NCBI GenBank assembly: GCA_963576475.1
Contig: OY754990.1
Location: 9,840,921 to 9,904,920, forward strand
Direction: 5' to 3'
DNA: 64,000 bases
Source of the DNA: Molanna angustata
Lineage: Eukaryota > Arthropoda > Insecta > Trichoptera > Molannidae
The notes beneath the pieces are model-generated. The model ran no database searches and was not told the DNA's origin. It saw nothing but the letters and a program-made list of their open reading frames with translations. Every line of letters starts with the position of its first letter. The first letter of the stretch is position 1. Positions 53,946 through 64,000 of this stretch are shown one piece after another. The translations under genes were made by a program, and so were the position numbers.

Positions 53946-54139
53946 GCAAAAAATATTTGATGTTTTTGTGTATAAGAAAATACAGTAATAATTTTGACAT
54001 CAATATTGGCATTAACAGCATCGACTTACAATAGTGATTCCACTCTTTTCTATTATTATCTCGCATAGTTCAGGAATGTGATTTAAAGGGACTGATTTTT
54101 TCAAAAAACCTACTCTTTTTTATTTATTATGCTGGATAT

Positions 54140-54376
54140 ATTTGAAACTTTCTGAATTTACGTACATACACATACCATCACGCCATGGCCATAATGGGAT
54201 ATGCAGAGAGAATTGAACGCCACACTTTTCTATCCTGGCACGCAACCATCGCATCATCAATATTAATACATTATCTCATCTGAATTTATCATAACAAATT
54301 AACATTTCAAAAATTACAAATACTATTTTCTTGCAAAATATGTGCCATCCTGAGCAGCGCCGGGCATAAAAACTAG
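54140..54376 (+). mobile_element. Helitron-like 3' end, third type
   Basis: The end reads GAGCAGCGCCGGGCATAAAA then ACTAG(T), with T following. CATACCATCACGCCATGG and TTCTATCCTGGCACGCAACC recur in altered form at 57471-57550 and 44220-44250. The 5' boundary is not visible. Confidence 0.45.
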
Positions 54377-54630
54377 TTATTATAAAATCTTATTACTAGT
54401 TTGACTATTTTATGAAGAATTTTCAATGCCTACCTTAAATGATATTAAACAAATAATAAACAAATGCATAATGAAATCTTCGAATACGAATATGCTTTCA
54501 GCGCCTGCATTTTTGCAATCTGTATAGCCAATATTAAAGCGACGCCAGATCTCGTATAACGTAACGAATGAAAAATGTAGACGCCCATAATATTATACGA
54601 AGCTAATATATTATATGTTTGGACATCTTC
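54377..54630. other. No gene recognised
   Basis: AT-rich spacer between the Helitron-like end and the TTAA element. Confidence 0.35.
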
Positions 54631-55744
54631 TTAACCTTTTCCGTGCTAAGCGTATGCGAAACAATGTAACACCTCAGTGCGGCGCAATTTTCGGACAAAA
54701 TTAAAATCGTCATATCTCAATAACTACTCACCTGAGATACTTGAAATCTTCGACGAGAATATTCGTTTTTAGCTGTTTTAAATGTTGAGTACATTTTTTG
54801 TTTATTTTGTTTTTCTGCATACTATTTAACTGATTTTTTCAACATTCCAGCTCACAAAACCATGACTTATTAGCAAAAAAATATCACATAGGTAAAAAAA
54901 GATATAGGAATGTATATATTGAATAAAAATCAGCTTAAAATTTATGAATTTTTAAGTATTTCTTCGAAAACAAACACAGTTTTCAACAATTGCTTAGTAC
55001 CTTATACGTTTGTATGAAGTTTATCTGTAAGCGCTATGACCTATGCGCCGCTGCACCGCGACTTTATCAACTTATATAGTAGAAAATCATTGGTTGTTAT
55101 ATATAATACTGAAATAACTCAACAGGCTCTGAGTACTTACTTTTTCGGAACATTTATAAAAGCAAAATTCATTCATAATAGCAAAAAATGTTAAATGTAT
55201 TTTGTCTATCACCTAGTAAAATTTTCAAAGTCGGTAACACAAAAAATCGAAGTTACTCTAAAAAACTCATGAACTTAAAAGTTATTTTGAAATATGAATC
55301 AACGTTTAAGACACAAATAAAAACATATAAATTTACAACAAAATACTTTGCTTTTATAAACTAAATAAAAACCGAACATAATTATTTTTCTAAACCGGCG
55401 CACAATCTCTACGAACTCGGATATGGGTTATAAGCAACATTAATATCCATACAAAGCGGTATCTCAGTGCGGGTCTCGATTACGTATCGAGATGAAATAG
55501 ATAAAAAGTAAACACTCTACTGCCATCTACCGAATTTTTTTTTAATTTTTTTAAAAACGTATTTACTTAGATAAATGATTCGGTTACACGATGTAATTAT
55601 TATTTTTTGGATATGTCGATAAATAAGATTTCTACAGCGAGTTAAAGTGGAGCATTGTCCATCACGATTACCTATCGAGATCCGCACTGGTGTAGCGTAT
55701 GATTCATCACGATAACGTCTCGAGATTAGCACTGAAACGGTTAA
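54631..55744. mobile_element. piggyBac-like non-autonomous element flanked by TTAA
   Basis: The left end is TTAA-CCTTTTCCGTGCTAA and the right end, read in reverse, is TTAA-CCGTTTCAGTGCTAA. These are 15-16 bp imperfect inverted repeats next to TTAA on both sides. CAGTGCGG and GTATCGAGAT words recur inside near the ends. TTAA duplication with CCYTTT-type ends is typical of piggyBac elements. No transposase frame is present in the 1.1 kb. Confidence 0.65.
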
Positions 55745-55860
55745 TATATAAAAAATTCTTTTCACGATGTTCGTACATGCTAATCTCCGAAACCGCCCAA
55801 CAGATTTCAATGAAATTTTCTAAATTTGTATGGTCGGTTGAAAGATAGCATTATAATATT

Positions 55861-56175
55861 CTATCCATCCACCGAGTCCTTGGTCTTCCTGGCCTCCTTC
55901 CATATTGTGACACAGAGTGTGAGGCGTTTTGTGGGTTGTCGTCGTCCATTTGGATTATGTGACCAGCACATCTCAAGCGCCCTAATCTTGACGGAACTGA
56001 TCACATCGGGCTCTCTATAGATCTCATATAGCTCTCTGTTGTATCGACGATGCCAACCATTATTCTTTTTTATTGGCCCGTAGATAGTTCGAATAATCCT
56101 CTCAGAAGTCGCTTTGGATCCTTCAGTTTGCTTAGTCATCACCCAGGAAGGATACATTTTATTTTGTTTTAGCTT
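55861..56175 (-). pseudogene. RT C-terminal fragment (RTE/CR1-like)
   Basis: Minus frame open for over 100 codons: SERIIRTIYGPIKKNNGWHR, RYNRELYEIYREPDVISSVK, IRALEMCWSHNPNGRRQPTK, RLTLCVTIWKEARKTKDSVD. 'E.iiR.iyGP....g.w..R.N.ELYe.Y.ePd....vKi..L' is the usual block just after the RT thumb. Related to the relic at 16735-16990. Confidence 0.75.
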
Positions 56176-56199
56176 GCCTTGCCATGTCATGCCTTGCCT

Positions 56200-56760
56200 T
56201 TTTTTTTTGTTTTATTGTTTTTTTATTTTTTAATGTTTACGTGTTTTAATTTTTGAAGTTAAGCTTTTTTAAGATTTAAAGTTTTTTAGTTTTAAGAATT
56301 TAAGTTTTTAAATTATTAAGTTATCAAGTTTTAAAGATTGAATGTTTTAAGGTGTTAAGGTTTTTAATTTTTAAGTTTTTAATGTTTTAAAGTTTTAAGT
56401 TTTCAATGTTTTAAAGTTTTAAGGTTTCAAGATTTCAAGTATTTAATTTAAGGTTTTGATGTTTAGGCTTTAAGGTTTTAAGTATTAAGGTTTTCATTTT
56501 TAAGGTTTTACCTAATTTATTGAGTATTTAATGTTTTAGTGTTAATGTTTTAATATTTTTAAGGTTTTACAGTTTAAGGATTTTTGGGTTATAGGGTTTT
56601 AATGTTTCAAGATTTTAATGTTTAATGTTTTAAGTTTTTAAGATTTTATTGTCTTGAGGTTTTAATGTTTTTTGTTTTTAATGTTTTAAGTTTATATTGT
56701 TTTATGGTTTTAAGGTTTCTAGGTTTTAAGGTTTTAATTTTGTTTTTAATTCATAAAGTT
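56200..56760 (+). repeat. Low-complexity TTTTAAG/TTTTAATG tract
   Basis: More than 500 bases built from diverged 7-9 bp words such as GTTTTAAGG, TTTTTAAG and TGTTTTAA, with almost no C. Confidence 0.85.
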
Positions 56761-57017
56761 GTGTTTAAAAATATCAGGGGTATTATTTTTTTACTTTAAT
56801 ACCGTTCTCTGGTTGGATTTTTAAAAATTAGATGAAGGTTCTGGAACAAACTCGTATTGAGAATGACTCAAGAACCGTCCTCCCAAGAGATGGAAAGACA
56901 GTTGGCAGTCCACGTCACAAGAGGGAAGCTGACGCAGGAAATAAACAGGACAACGGTCTTAAAAAGAGAGGAAGAGGAAGATGAATAAAACAAAAATGTA
57001 AAGGAACCGTTAGAACT
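56761..57017. other. Purine-rich segment, not recognised
   Basis: 56880-56985 is richer in G and A (AAAGAGAGGAAGAGGAAGAT) and has short open frames but no motif I can place. Confidence 0.3.
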
Positions 57018-57188
57018 GGGGGCCTAGCCAAGATGTCAATTTAAAAGTTAACGCTTGGAGAAACGTTTGTGAGTTGGTCTGGCGTGACTTAATCAAACGT
57101 CAAATCCCATACAAAAATAACGCACAAACCAACCAACCAACGTTTCTCCAAACTTTAACTTTTAACTTGTCATCTTGTCTAGGCCCCC
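57018..57188. mobile_element. MITE with ~48-bp inverted ends
   Basis: GGGGGCCTAGCCAAGATGTC, AAAAGTTAA and TTGGAGAAACGTT at the left return as the reverse complement at the right, ending TCTTGTCTAGGCCCCC. 171 bp with no coding capacity; the target duplication is not clear. Confidence 0.75.
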
Positions 57189-57329
57189 TGTACAGACAGG
57201 ATTCTACAAACCAATAAAAAAACACATTCTTTATTTTCAAAAATATATTTCTATTTTTTATTTATACAAATAAGATTAAATACAATTTGAATAATCAAAC
57301 AACCAGTATCATTGTGGACTTTTTTTGGT

Positions 57330-57455
57330 CAGTCGAAATCATAGATTCTGGATCTGTGGTACGTTTAAAACAACATTTGTCTCCGGAATGTTGCAAATTG
57401 CTTTTGGGTATGTGTTAAATTAATATTTGATATAGTTCCTGTTAGTTCCCCGAAA
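57330..57455 (+). mobile_element. SINE family 1, 3' half
   Basis: GGATCTGTGGTACG, GTCTCCGGAATGTTGCAAAT, TGGGTATGTGTTAAATTAAT and CCTGTTAGTTCCCCGAAAA match the body and tail of the copy at 17991-18228. The tRNA-like head is missing. Confidence 0.75.
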
Positions 57456-57639
57456 ATACATACACATAGATACATACCATCACGCTGTTTCCCTATTTGG
57501 GATAGGCGCAGAGAACCGAACGCAAGACTCTTCTATCTTGACATACATGTTTCACCTCATTTACGTCCACGCTCTCCTATTATTCTGACATCGTATATCT
57601 TTCAAAATCTCATTTATATGATCATGTCAACTCTTTCTT

Positions 57640-57975
57640 AGCAGGCCCCTACATCTCGTTCCACTCTTTTCATCCTTGTATACTTTCTTGGTCAGGCGTT
57701 CATCGTTCATTCTCCCCACATGTCCGAACCATCGCAGAGCATTTATCTTCATTCAATCTTTCATTCTTGTCTGATATTCACATTCCTTATCCTATCATAG
57801 ATTATTTTGTCACACATTCGTCTTAGGGGCCTCATTTCCACAGCGTTAATTTTACTTTCATGCGTCTTCTGCAATGTACATGTCTCACTCGCATACATTG
57901 TTGATGGGACGACTATTGGATTGTGCACAGCGAGCTTTGCTGGCCATGAGATAATTGGGTAACCCATTATTGTTC
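57640..57975 (-). pseudogene. RT thumb fragment (RTE/CR1-like)
   Basis: Minus frame: TMYASETCTLQKTHESKINA, VEMRPLRRMCDKIIYDRIRN, VNIRQE, then in other frames LRWFGH-like and KKVYKMKRVERD-like traces. 'yASEtwtL.k..e.kinavEMr.LRrm......DRIRN..IR' is the classic block following the RT domain in RTE/CR1-type elements. Beyond 57760 the frame is broken. Confidence 0.75.
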
Positions 57976-57995
57976 TTAATACCAGAGAAGCAACA

Positions 57996-58261
57996 CAAAA
58001 TAATCCTAATATCTATAACCGGTAGCTGTAATGGACTCAGTCACGGCACGTTATTCACGACGAAAAGGTTAATACCGGGATAAGAAGAAATTGATCGAGA
58101 AAGGAAATCAACCAGTACGGAAGAAATCCTCGCCTCGATCGCTCACCCAGTCCGACGAAAAATGCACAGCACTACACATATGATGCTTCCTATAGCACTC
58201 ATGCGTTCAAGGTCGGCGGCAAGCAAGTACTACCAGTTATGAATATTAGGATTATTTTGTG
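57996..58261. mobile_element. MITE, 266 bp, ~32-bp terminal inverted repeats
   Basis: CACAAAATAATCCTAATAT then ATAACCGGTAG at the left; CTACCAGTTATGAATATTAG plus GATTATTTTGTG at the right. The interior is GC-richer than the flanks (GCGTTCAAGGTCGGCGGC). No coding capacity; the target duplication is unclear. Confidence 0.7.
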
Positions 58262-59121
58262 ATTATTAAGTACAGTTATGCCGATTTTACAACTGGTGTA
58301 ACAATGCTGTCACCATTGTTCCGACTGACCGGAATCCACAGTCGATACAATCATAATAACAAAATGTGCCTTTTTAAAAACGAAAAATCTTGAAATTCAC
58401 ACAATATTTTTCAAAAGAAACATATATAATGACTACAAAAATCACAATAAAAAAATCCACAAACAAAACTATAATTAATTAAATATATATCACAATTTTA
58501 GAAAATATTTATAGTCTAACTTCATTACATAAGGCAACCCTTATCATTTGAGATGAAATATTATATTGATTATTACTTGTGGTCAAATTCACCAATGCTT
58601 CATTATATGCCAATATTTATTTTATACGTCATGGCTACGAACTTCTTATTTTTTTTAAATATTGTTACATTTTTAATATTATTAATAAATACATTTTTCA
58701 TCCAAAATTTATATTTATAAAACGATTCCAAATATCATTATATTAATTACCAAAACTACGGTGAATGTTGACAAGAAGAGTACGGAGAGAATACAACAGA
58801 GTGAGACAGGAATTTGTCTCAATAGAATATAATATTTTTATAAATATACAACATTATATTGAGAAAAATAATTTTATAGTTGTGATAGGTGTTATCGACA
58901 TCTAAAAAAATATTTTCATTTTTAGAACAATTCCCTACACCTTCCAAGATTTTTATATAGGAAAAAAGGGTCGTTATTAATTTTTAAGTTGTGTTATATT
59001 CCAATAGATGACGGTGTGAACAAATCTATTGAAATTGTATCACGTACCTAGAGAACGAAAAAAAATGTAAATTATATAAATTGAGATCTATATAAAATGC
59101 AATCTATATAGAAGGCAGTCT
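58262..59121. other. No gene recognised; AT-rich
   Basis: I see no motif, repeat or long frame here. Confidence 0.4.
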
Positions 59122-59353
59122 ATTTATTTATTTATTTAATATTGCTTCTCGGGCAACTAACAGGTACTATGTCAAATATTAATTTAACACGCACCCAATA
59201 ACAAGTTGCCACATTCTGGAGACTTACGATATTAATTGTCTCACAGATCCAGACTGAAAACACAATTTAAAACTGTGTCTCCACCGGGAATCGAACCCGG
59301 GACCTTTGGCTCAGCAGTCAGATATCTAACCAACTGAGCCACGAAGGCCGACA
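59122..59353 (-). mobile_element. SINE family 1, full copy
   Basis: Minus strand begins TGTCGGCCTTCGTGGCTCAG and ends GCCCGAGAAGCAATATTAAA plus (TAAA)n. Very close to the copy at 17991-18228. Confidence 0.9.
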
Positions 59354-59585
59354 ATACATAAAATGATGTCTATATAAAATGGGATCTGTGGCAGAACAAC
59401 GTTCTCCCGGGACCATGTAGTAATATATATATATATTTTTAATATCGCGCATCGGCAACGAGAGTGTCACAACACAAAAAATGTAGTTTTTAACAAATCA
59501 TATTTTGATATTTCTTGTATCAGAAAATCTCATTTATAATTTACCGAGATGACATATTGGAAATGTAATGCTATATTTAATTAGA

Positions 59586-59890
59586 CTAGTTGCATGTAAC
59601 ACATGAGATCCAACTGTCGATAGTGATAGTATGTATAGTTGAAGAATAAAAATCAAACTATAAACCCATAAATCCAAATTATTGAAAATTTTAACACATG
59701 TTGGTATGTATGTCAAGATAGGACAGTATGGAGGTCAGTCCTCTTTTCCTTCCCGGAATATGAAAACAGCATGATGGTTCTGTATGTATGTTTGGATATT
59801 AAAATCCTATCAAACTATTAAGTCTTCTTACATATTGTGTATAGGCGACTGCCATATAAATTGTATGAAGCGATGTCGTCACTAAATTCA
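59586..59890 (-). mobile_element. Helitron-like 3' segment, inverted sister of 18721-18983
   Basis: Minus strand ends GTTACATGCAACTAG(T), with ATCGACAGTTGGATCTCATG just before. GTATGGAGGTCAGTCC, GTATGAAGCGATGTCGTCAC on the + strand match in reverse order. Confidence 0.5.
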
Positions 59891-60219
59891 ATTTTTATAA
59901 AAATTGTTAATAAAAATTTGAGATGTACAAATACAATGTTAATATTTTTTATAGAAAATTAAATTATCTACTTGGGGTGTTTCGGCTTTTTTCGATATTT
60001 TTAAAAAGTTTGGAAATATAGGCAGTTAAACTCATAAATTTATCATAAAAAAAATACTTTTCTTATTAAAAAATGTTTGAGAAACCCTGGAATTTTTTTG
60101 AAAAAACTAATTTGAGATTTTGTATTTGTCTATGTTTGTACCAATTTTCAGCGTTCTAACTTTTATGGTTTCTGAGATATATGGAAAAATAAAATAAAAA
60201 TTCAAAAGTTGATAACCCC
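59891..60219. other. No gene recognised
   Basis: AT-rich DNA that may be an outlying part of the foldback relative downstream. Confidence 0.35.
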
Positions 60220-60328
60220 TGACTGAAACAAAAATTCAAAATTTTGAGTAAAAAAGTTTTGTAGGCCTATAACTGTGTATATATTCTGAAATTTTGGGCT
60301 CTGTAAATTGAGCGGATCAAAAGTTATA

Positions 60329-60365
<37 letters not shown>

Positions 60366-60582
60366 GACACACAGACACACGAAATGTTCTAATCCGAATT
60401 CTGAGTAAATCCGTCTATGGAACATATATGCTGCGAAGCCTCTAAGTTGGTGTTTTTTGACTTCAAAGTTGGAAAAGCCGTGAAAAAAGTAGACCTCTCC
60501 ATACAATTCTCGCGTATTCTGGCTTGAAACATTGTCGATATGTTAAGAGAACAAAGTTCTCCTGAACAAATCGACAGTTGGA
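60220..60582 (+). mobile_element. Foldback family, single arm
   Basis: AGTTTTGTAGGCCTATAACT, GCGGATCAAAAGTTATAAGG, a (CA)n run, TCCGAATTCTGAGTAAATCC, TCTAAGTTGGTGTTTTTTG, GCGTATTCTGGCTTGAAAC, AAATCGACAGTTGGATT. This is the complete right arm seen at 18411-18720, plus GCTGCGAAGCC as in its left arm. The opposite arm is absent. Confidence 0.7.
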
Positions 60583-61103
60583 TTAATCAATGTACTATTC
60601 ATAGAATTATAATAGTATAGAATACTCTTTAGCCTGCAGTAAATGAGACTGCTTTATGTTGACTAATTTGGTCAACATTTTGCTACGAGCATTCAGTAAT
60701 CATTTGGCTGACTGCGTGATACGTTCTCCAAATTGGGAATTTTTTAACTGCTTGCAAAATTATTTACGGAATAGCTAGCAAAATAGCAAAATTACTTGCT
60801 AAATTATAGCAGAGTCATACATACATATATTGACACGAGCCGGCCAATAAAACGGCTTCACTTTTTCAGCGAGGTATTGTATGGGAATGAGTATTCTATA
60901 GTTTTATTATTATTCTATGGTACTATATAATATTTTCACAGACATACAAATATTTTGATCATTTGTATATTTTTTTTATTTTTTTAAAAAAGTTCTCCTG
61001 ATGTGTCTTTTTTTAAGACAAAATGAATGATATTTACATGAAATAAAACACTATATGTTTAATTATTATATTGTTGTGACTGTTTTATTCACTATCTTTA
61101 TAG
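60583..61103. other. No gene recognised
   Basis: AT-rich; nothing recognised. Confidence 0.35.
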
Positions 61104-61220
61104 TTCGAATCCTGCCTCAACCGATTTCGTTCACCTATAGCACAAGCATTTATTTGCTTATTTTAGGGAACGTAGGAAGATGTATATGTACTTGTTTAAC
61201 AAGGACATATTCATTTTTTT
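61104..61220 (+). mobile_element. SINE family 2, 5'-truncated
   Basis: Starts inside box B (GTTCGAATCCTGCCTCAACC) and continues TTCGTTCACCTATAGCACAA, GGGAACGTAGGAAGATG, ACTTGTTTAACAAGGACATA, as at 12993-13166. Confidence 0.8.
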
Positions 61221-61580
61221 ATAAAAAAAAAATATTTCATAAGAATTACTCAAAAATATTGTCATACCACATATTGTGTCTCTATTTTTGCCAAAATAAA
61301 AGTAAACACATGAATGTTACTAACCACAACAGGGTTATTTATTACACAGGTTATACACAGACACTACTACACACACTCTGTACTAATGTTGATATGACAC
61401 TATAGTTGCCACAGATTAGTTAGACAACTGGCTCCGTAAAAAACAGTATTTTGTGCCATATCTCGGCAAGGAACTGCACTATAATTATGACATTTTTTTG
61501 CAGATAAAGTTCAAGAAAGCCGATCTTATGGCATACATAAGTGAATTTCGTATTTTTATGTGTTTATTTCATTTCATATT
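61221..61580. other. No gene recognised
   Basis: AT-rich between two SINE copies. Confidence 0.35.
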
Positions 61581-61779
61581 TATTTATTTCATATTGTTTC
61601 TCGGACAATTAACAGGTAGGTACTATGTCAAATATTAATTTAACACACACCCAATAACAAGTTGTCACATTCTGGAGACTTATGATATTAATCATCTCAC
61701 AGATCCAGACTGAAAACACAATTAAAAACTGAGTTTCCACCGGGAATCGAACCCGGGACCTTTGGCTCAGCAGTCAGAT
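61581..61779 (-). mobile_element. SINE family 1, head-truncated
   Basis: Body and tail are present. The tRNA-like head stops at CATCTGACTGCTGAGCC, so the first ~25 bases are lost. Confidence 0.8.
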
Positions 61780-62674
61780 GCGACATATGTGGTGTGTCAT
61801 TCTCGTTGCCGATGCGCGATATAATCTCCAACTATTATATTAATATTTATGAAATGTTAAGCAACTCAATTGTATATAATAAATTAATAAACCAATAGAT
61901 AAGTAAGGAACTAATTAAATGGTTCCTGACTAGGTGACAGTTTAGTTCAGATAAAATACTCAATTTATTTGTCGTAAACTCTATGTGAGCACTAGTAGGT
62001 AAAATTGACAATCAAAGGTACCTATTTACATTCGGGGCCGAATTAACATGTAATATTAAAAAAAATAATATATATAATAGGGACATATTTCAATTGATTG
62101 TCTGTAAGCGACGATTATTTTTTGTATGCCTCGTATACTTAAGTAAATAAACGACCATTGGTGACTTTTGCCAAAGTAACCTAACTCTTAGGGACTATAG
62201 AAGAATTTTTACATAGTTACCACCAACAAAGAACTACATAAGATATATTAAATTGGGGAAAAGCTGCTTTCTGTCACCAAAACGGCTTCATTAGCTGCTA
62301 TTGCCTAAACAAACAAAAAAAAAATTTTGAAATTTTTTAGGAAACGGATACATTAGACTAGAGAAAACCAATGGATAGGTAATGAACTACCTAGAATCGG
62401 GTAATTCCTAGCTAGGCGACAATTAGGGGGTAATTCCTAGTAAGTATAGATTACATTGGTGAATGTCACCACAAGTCAATTTGAAAAATTATTATGACTA
62501 GAACACAAAATATTTTAAACTATAAACATATTTTTTTATAACTATAAACACTTGTATTTTTGAGATCGCAGAAAGATATATTATGAATATATATGGATGG
62601 TCTTAAGAATATTTGACTTAAGCTACTTTCTGGTCAATATTGAGTTTTATACATGTAAGTAAATTGAATATTTT
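61780..62674. other. No gene recognised; AT-rich
   Basis: Two related phrases containing TAATTCCTAGCTAGGCGACA and CCTGACTAGGTGACAG lie at 62400 and 61925; this may be a small repeat. No coding signal. Confidence 0.35.
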
Positions 62675-62905
62675 TTAATTTGCATATACGCAAACATTGG
62701 ATTTTTTCCCTGTCGGGAGTCAAATGATATTTTTTTGAAAAACTTTTCAACATCTCAGTAGAGACGAAGTTGGGATATTATAGAAGAACCAGGAACTCAA
62801 GGCACCTACAGGGCTTACGACCTGTCATCGGCTGGTTTACGTAATCACTTTATGCGCTTGCGCAACGTCCACCAATTATGCCTTCTTTATTGAGTTCCCT
62901 TATCA
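62675..62905 (+). repeat. Dispersed repeat family D, longest copy
   Basis: TTTGCATATACGCAAACATT, CCCTGTCGGGAGTCAAATGA, AACATCTCAGTAGAGACGAA, AAGAACCAGGAACTCAAGGC, CTGTCATCGGCTGGTTTACG and TTTATTGAGTTCCCTTATC. It joins in one unit the parts seen separately at 20225-20420 and in the 20671-20890 palindrome. Confidence 0.75.
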
Positions 62906-63227
62906 ATGCAAGAGACGCAAAACCACATACTGTGTGGCGATAAATACATCCTTCTACAACTCATAGTGGAGAAAAAGATGGAGGAAAGACGGGGTGTGGA
63001 ACATAAAAGAACATTGTGGTCTTGTAAAAGTATTGATATCTTATTTTATATAAGAATAATAGTTGAGAGACATTTATATAATTTTACTAGAACCTTTTGT
63101 TCAAAACAAAAGTATATTGTTAGTAAGTACAACAAGATTGTTCAATAAAACTTACAGAGTTGTTTCATAGATGTCTCTGATGATTAACTTTTTATTGTAA
63201 GTAATTAAAATCAGTCAGTTCGCCAGT
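62906..63227. other. No gene recognised
   Basis: An 80-codon open frame (62906-63148) has no motif. Confidence 0.35.
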
Positions 63228-63325
63228 TCGAATCCTGCCACAACCGGTTTCGTTCATCTATAGCACAAGGATTTATGATGAGAATGTATATGTACTTGTT
63301 GTTACAAGGAAATATTCATTATTTA
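63228..63325 (+). mobile_element. SINE family 2, 5'-truncated with internal deletion
   Basis: AGTTCGAATCCTGCCACAAC, GGTTTCGTTCATCTATAGCA and GTACTTGTTGTTACAAGGA match 12993-13166. Confidence 0.75.
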
Positions 63326-63407
63326 AAGAAAAAATAGTTATTTGGTACAGTAAAAAGTTAACATGCAAAAGTGAAAAATCTAGGATTCCATTCTGGCTTG
63401 AAACCCT

Positions 63408-63543
63408 GGGGGGCAAGTCCGGTTAAACGGTGAAATCAAAACCCCCATGAATACCCATATCATGAACTTCATATGATAATTATATCCATGATATGGTTTA
63501 TCATGAGGGTTTTGATTCCACCGTTTGGCCGAAATTGCCCCCC
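63408..63543. mobile_element. MITE, ~136 bp, ~58-bp inverted ends
   Basis: GGGGGGCAAGTCCGGTTAAA, CGGTGAAATCAAAACCC and CCATATCATG at the left return in reverse complement at the right, ending CCGAAATTGCCCCCC. Related sequence occurs at 7267-7390. Confidence 0.75.
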
Positions 63544-63545
63544 TG

Positions 63546-64000
63546 ATTTATAAAAATCGAAATATTGACTGTTGACTATTTATATTCAAATTTGTGTAAT
63601 AAAAGTGACTTATAATTTTAACCACCATTATCAAAAGAATATTCTCTGGAAGAAGAGAATATCGTAGCTTAAAAATCTCAAGCAGTGGTTCTGCATTTCG
63701 GATGCGGCGTCACTAATTAGGTTGGCGCAGGATCGGAATGAGTTAGGTGCAATGGTAGCGATGTTTTTTGAACTTTTTAAGAAGCGTCACATGAATAAAT
63801 TCTCATGGCAATCAGATATACATATCAGATACTTTTTGTCATTTAACCCAAAATACAGCATTTATTTATACACAGCAAGTGCACAAAGCCAGGTGTATTG
63901 CCGTAAAGGAATCTCTTACAATCAAACCAAAAACATGAACATTATAGTATGGTTTAAAAAATGTCACAAAACAGTACGGAGAGGATCCATGGAGGCAACT
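63546..64000. other. No gene recognised
   Basis: Unique-looking AT-rich sequence to the window end. Confidence 0.35.

Noticed and set aside
55517..55810. 97-codon minus-strand frame
   Set aside because: It overlaps the right end of the TTAA element and shows no transposase motif.

Overview
The window looks like intergenic DNA from an insect, most likely a moth or butterfly. The evidence is high A+T content, telomere-type (CCTAA)n/(TTAGG)n blocks, frequent GGTACCTACC-type words, tRNA-derived SINEs, Helitron-type repeats, and remains of many non-LTR retrotransposons. I find no host protein-coding gene I can support. Nearly everything recognisable is a mobile element, a broken piece of one, or a tandem array. 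This is a reading of the sequence only; no database was searched.

Layout. 0-8.8 kb: scattered fragments, including an inverted repeat pair 6 kb apart, a long-TIR element carrying an L2/CR1-type reverse transcriptase (RT) fragment, and an R1-like RT fragment. 8.8-11.1 kb: a Helitron-like element whose longer sister lies at 49.6-52.2 kb. 11.5-12.9 kb: nested Penelope-like elements with inverted arms. Four segments there, two per strand, match the hammerhead ribozyme core, and one remnant GIY-YIG endonuclease reading frame lies between the outer arms. 13-23.2 kb: two SINE families, a hAT-like MITE, a foldback element interrupted by a SINE, a minisatellite that grew out of an RT C-terminus, a 218-bp palindrome and a 98-bp tandem array. 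23.6-26.7 kb: interstitial telomere-like repeats carrying three non-LTR fragments, one with an intact-looking RNase H domain.

27-31.5 kb: RTE-like and other RT fragments plus AT-rich tandem repeats. 32.2-42.9 kb: a 137-bp satellite array interrupted by a nearly intact BEL/Pao LTR retrotransposon (34906-41106). Its 260-bp LTRs differ at one base, it has a 5-bp target duplication, and one in-frame TAG separates the RT/RNase H part from the integrase. 44.3-49.2 kb: a ~56-bp array interrupted by an almost complete endonuclease/RT non-LTR element with three frameshifts. 52.9-53.9 kb: a 36-bp array open in several frames. 54.6-55.7 kb: a piggyBac-like non-autonomous element flanked by TTAA. 55.8-64 kb: RT fragments, MITEs, SINE copies and plain AT-rich DNA.

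The strongest leads for something little described are the nested hammerhead/Penelope palindromes near 12 kb, the telomere-like composite at 23.6-26.7 kb, and the repeated pattern of retroelement pieces becoming, or sitting inside, tandem arrays.
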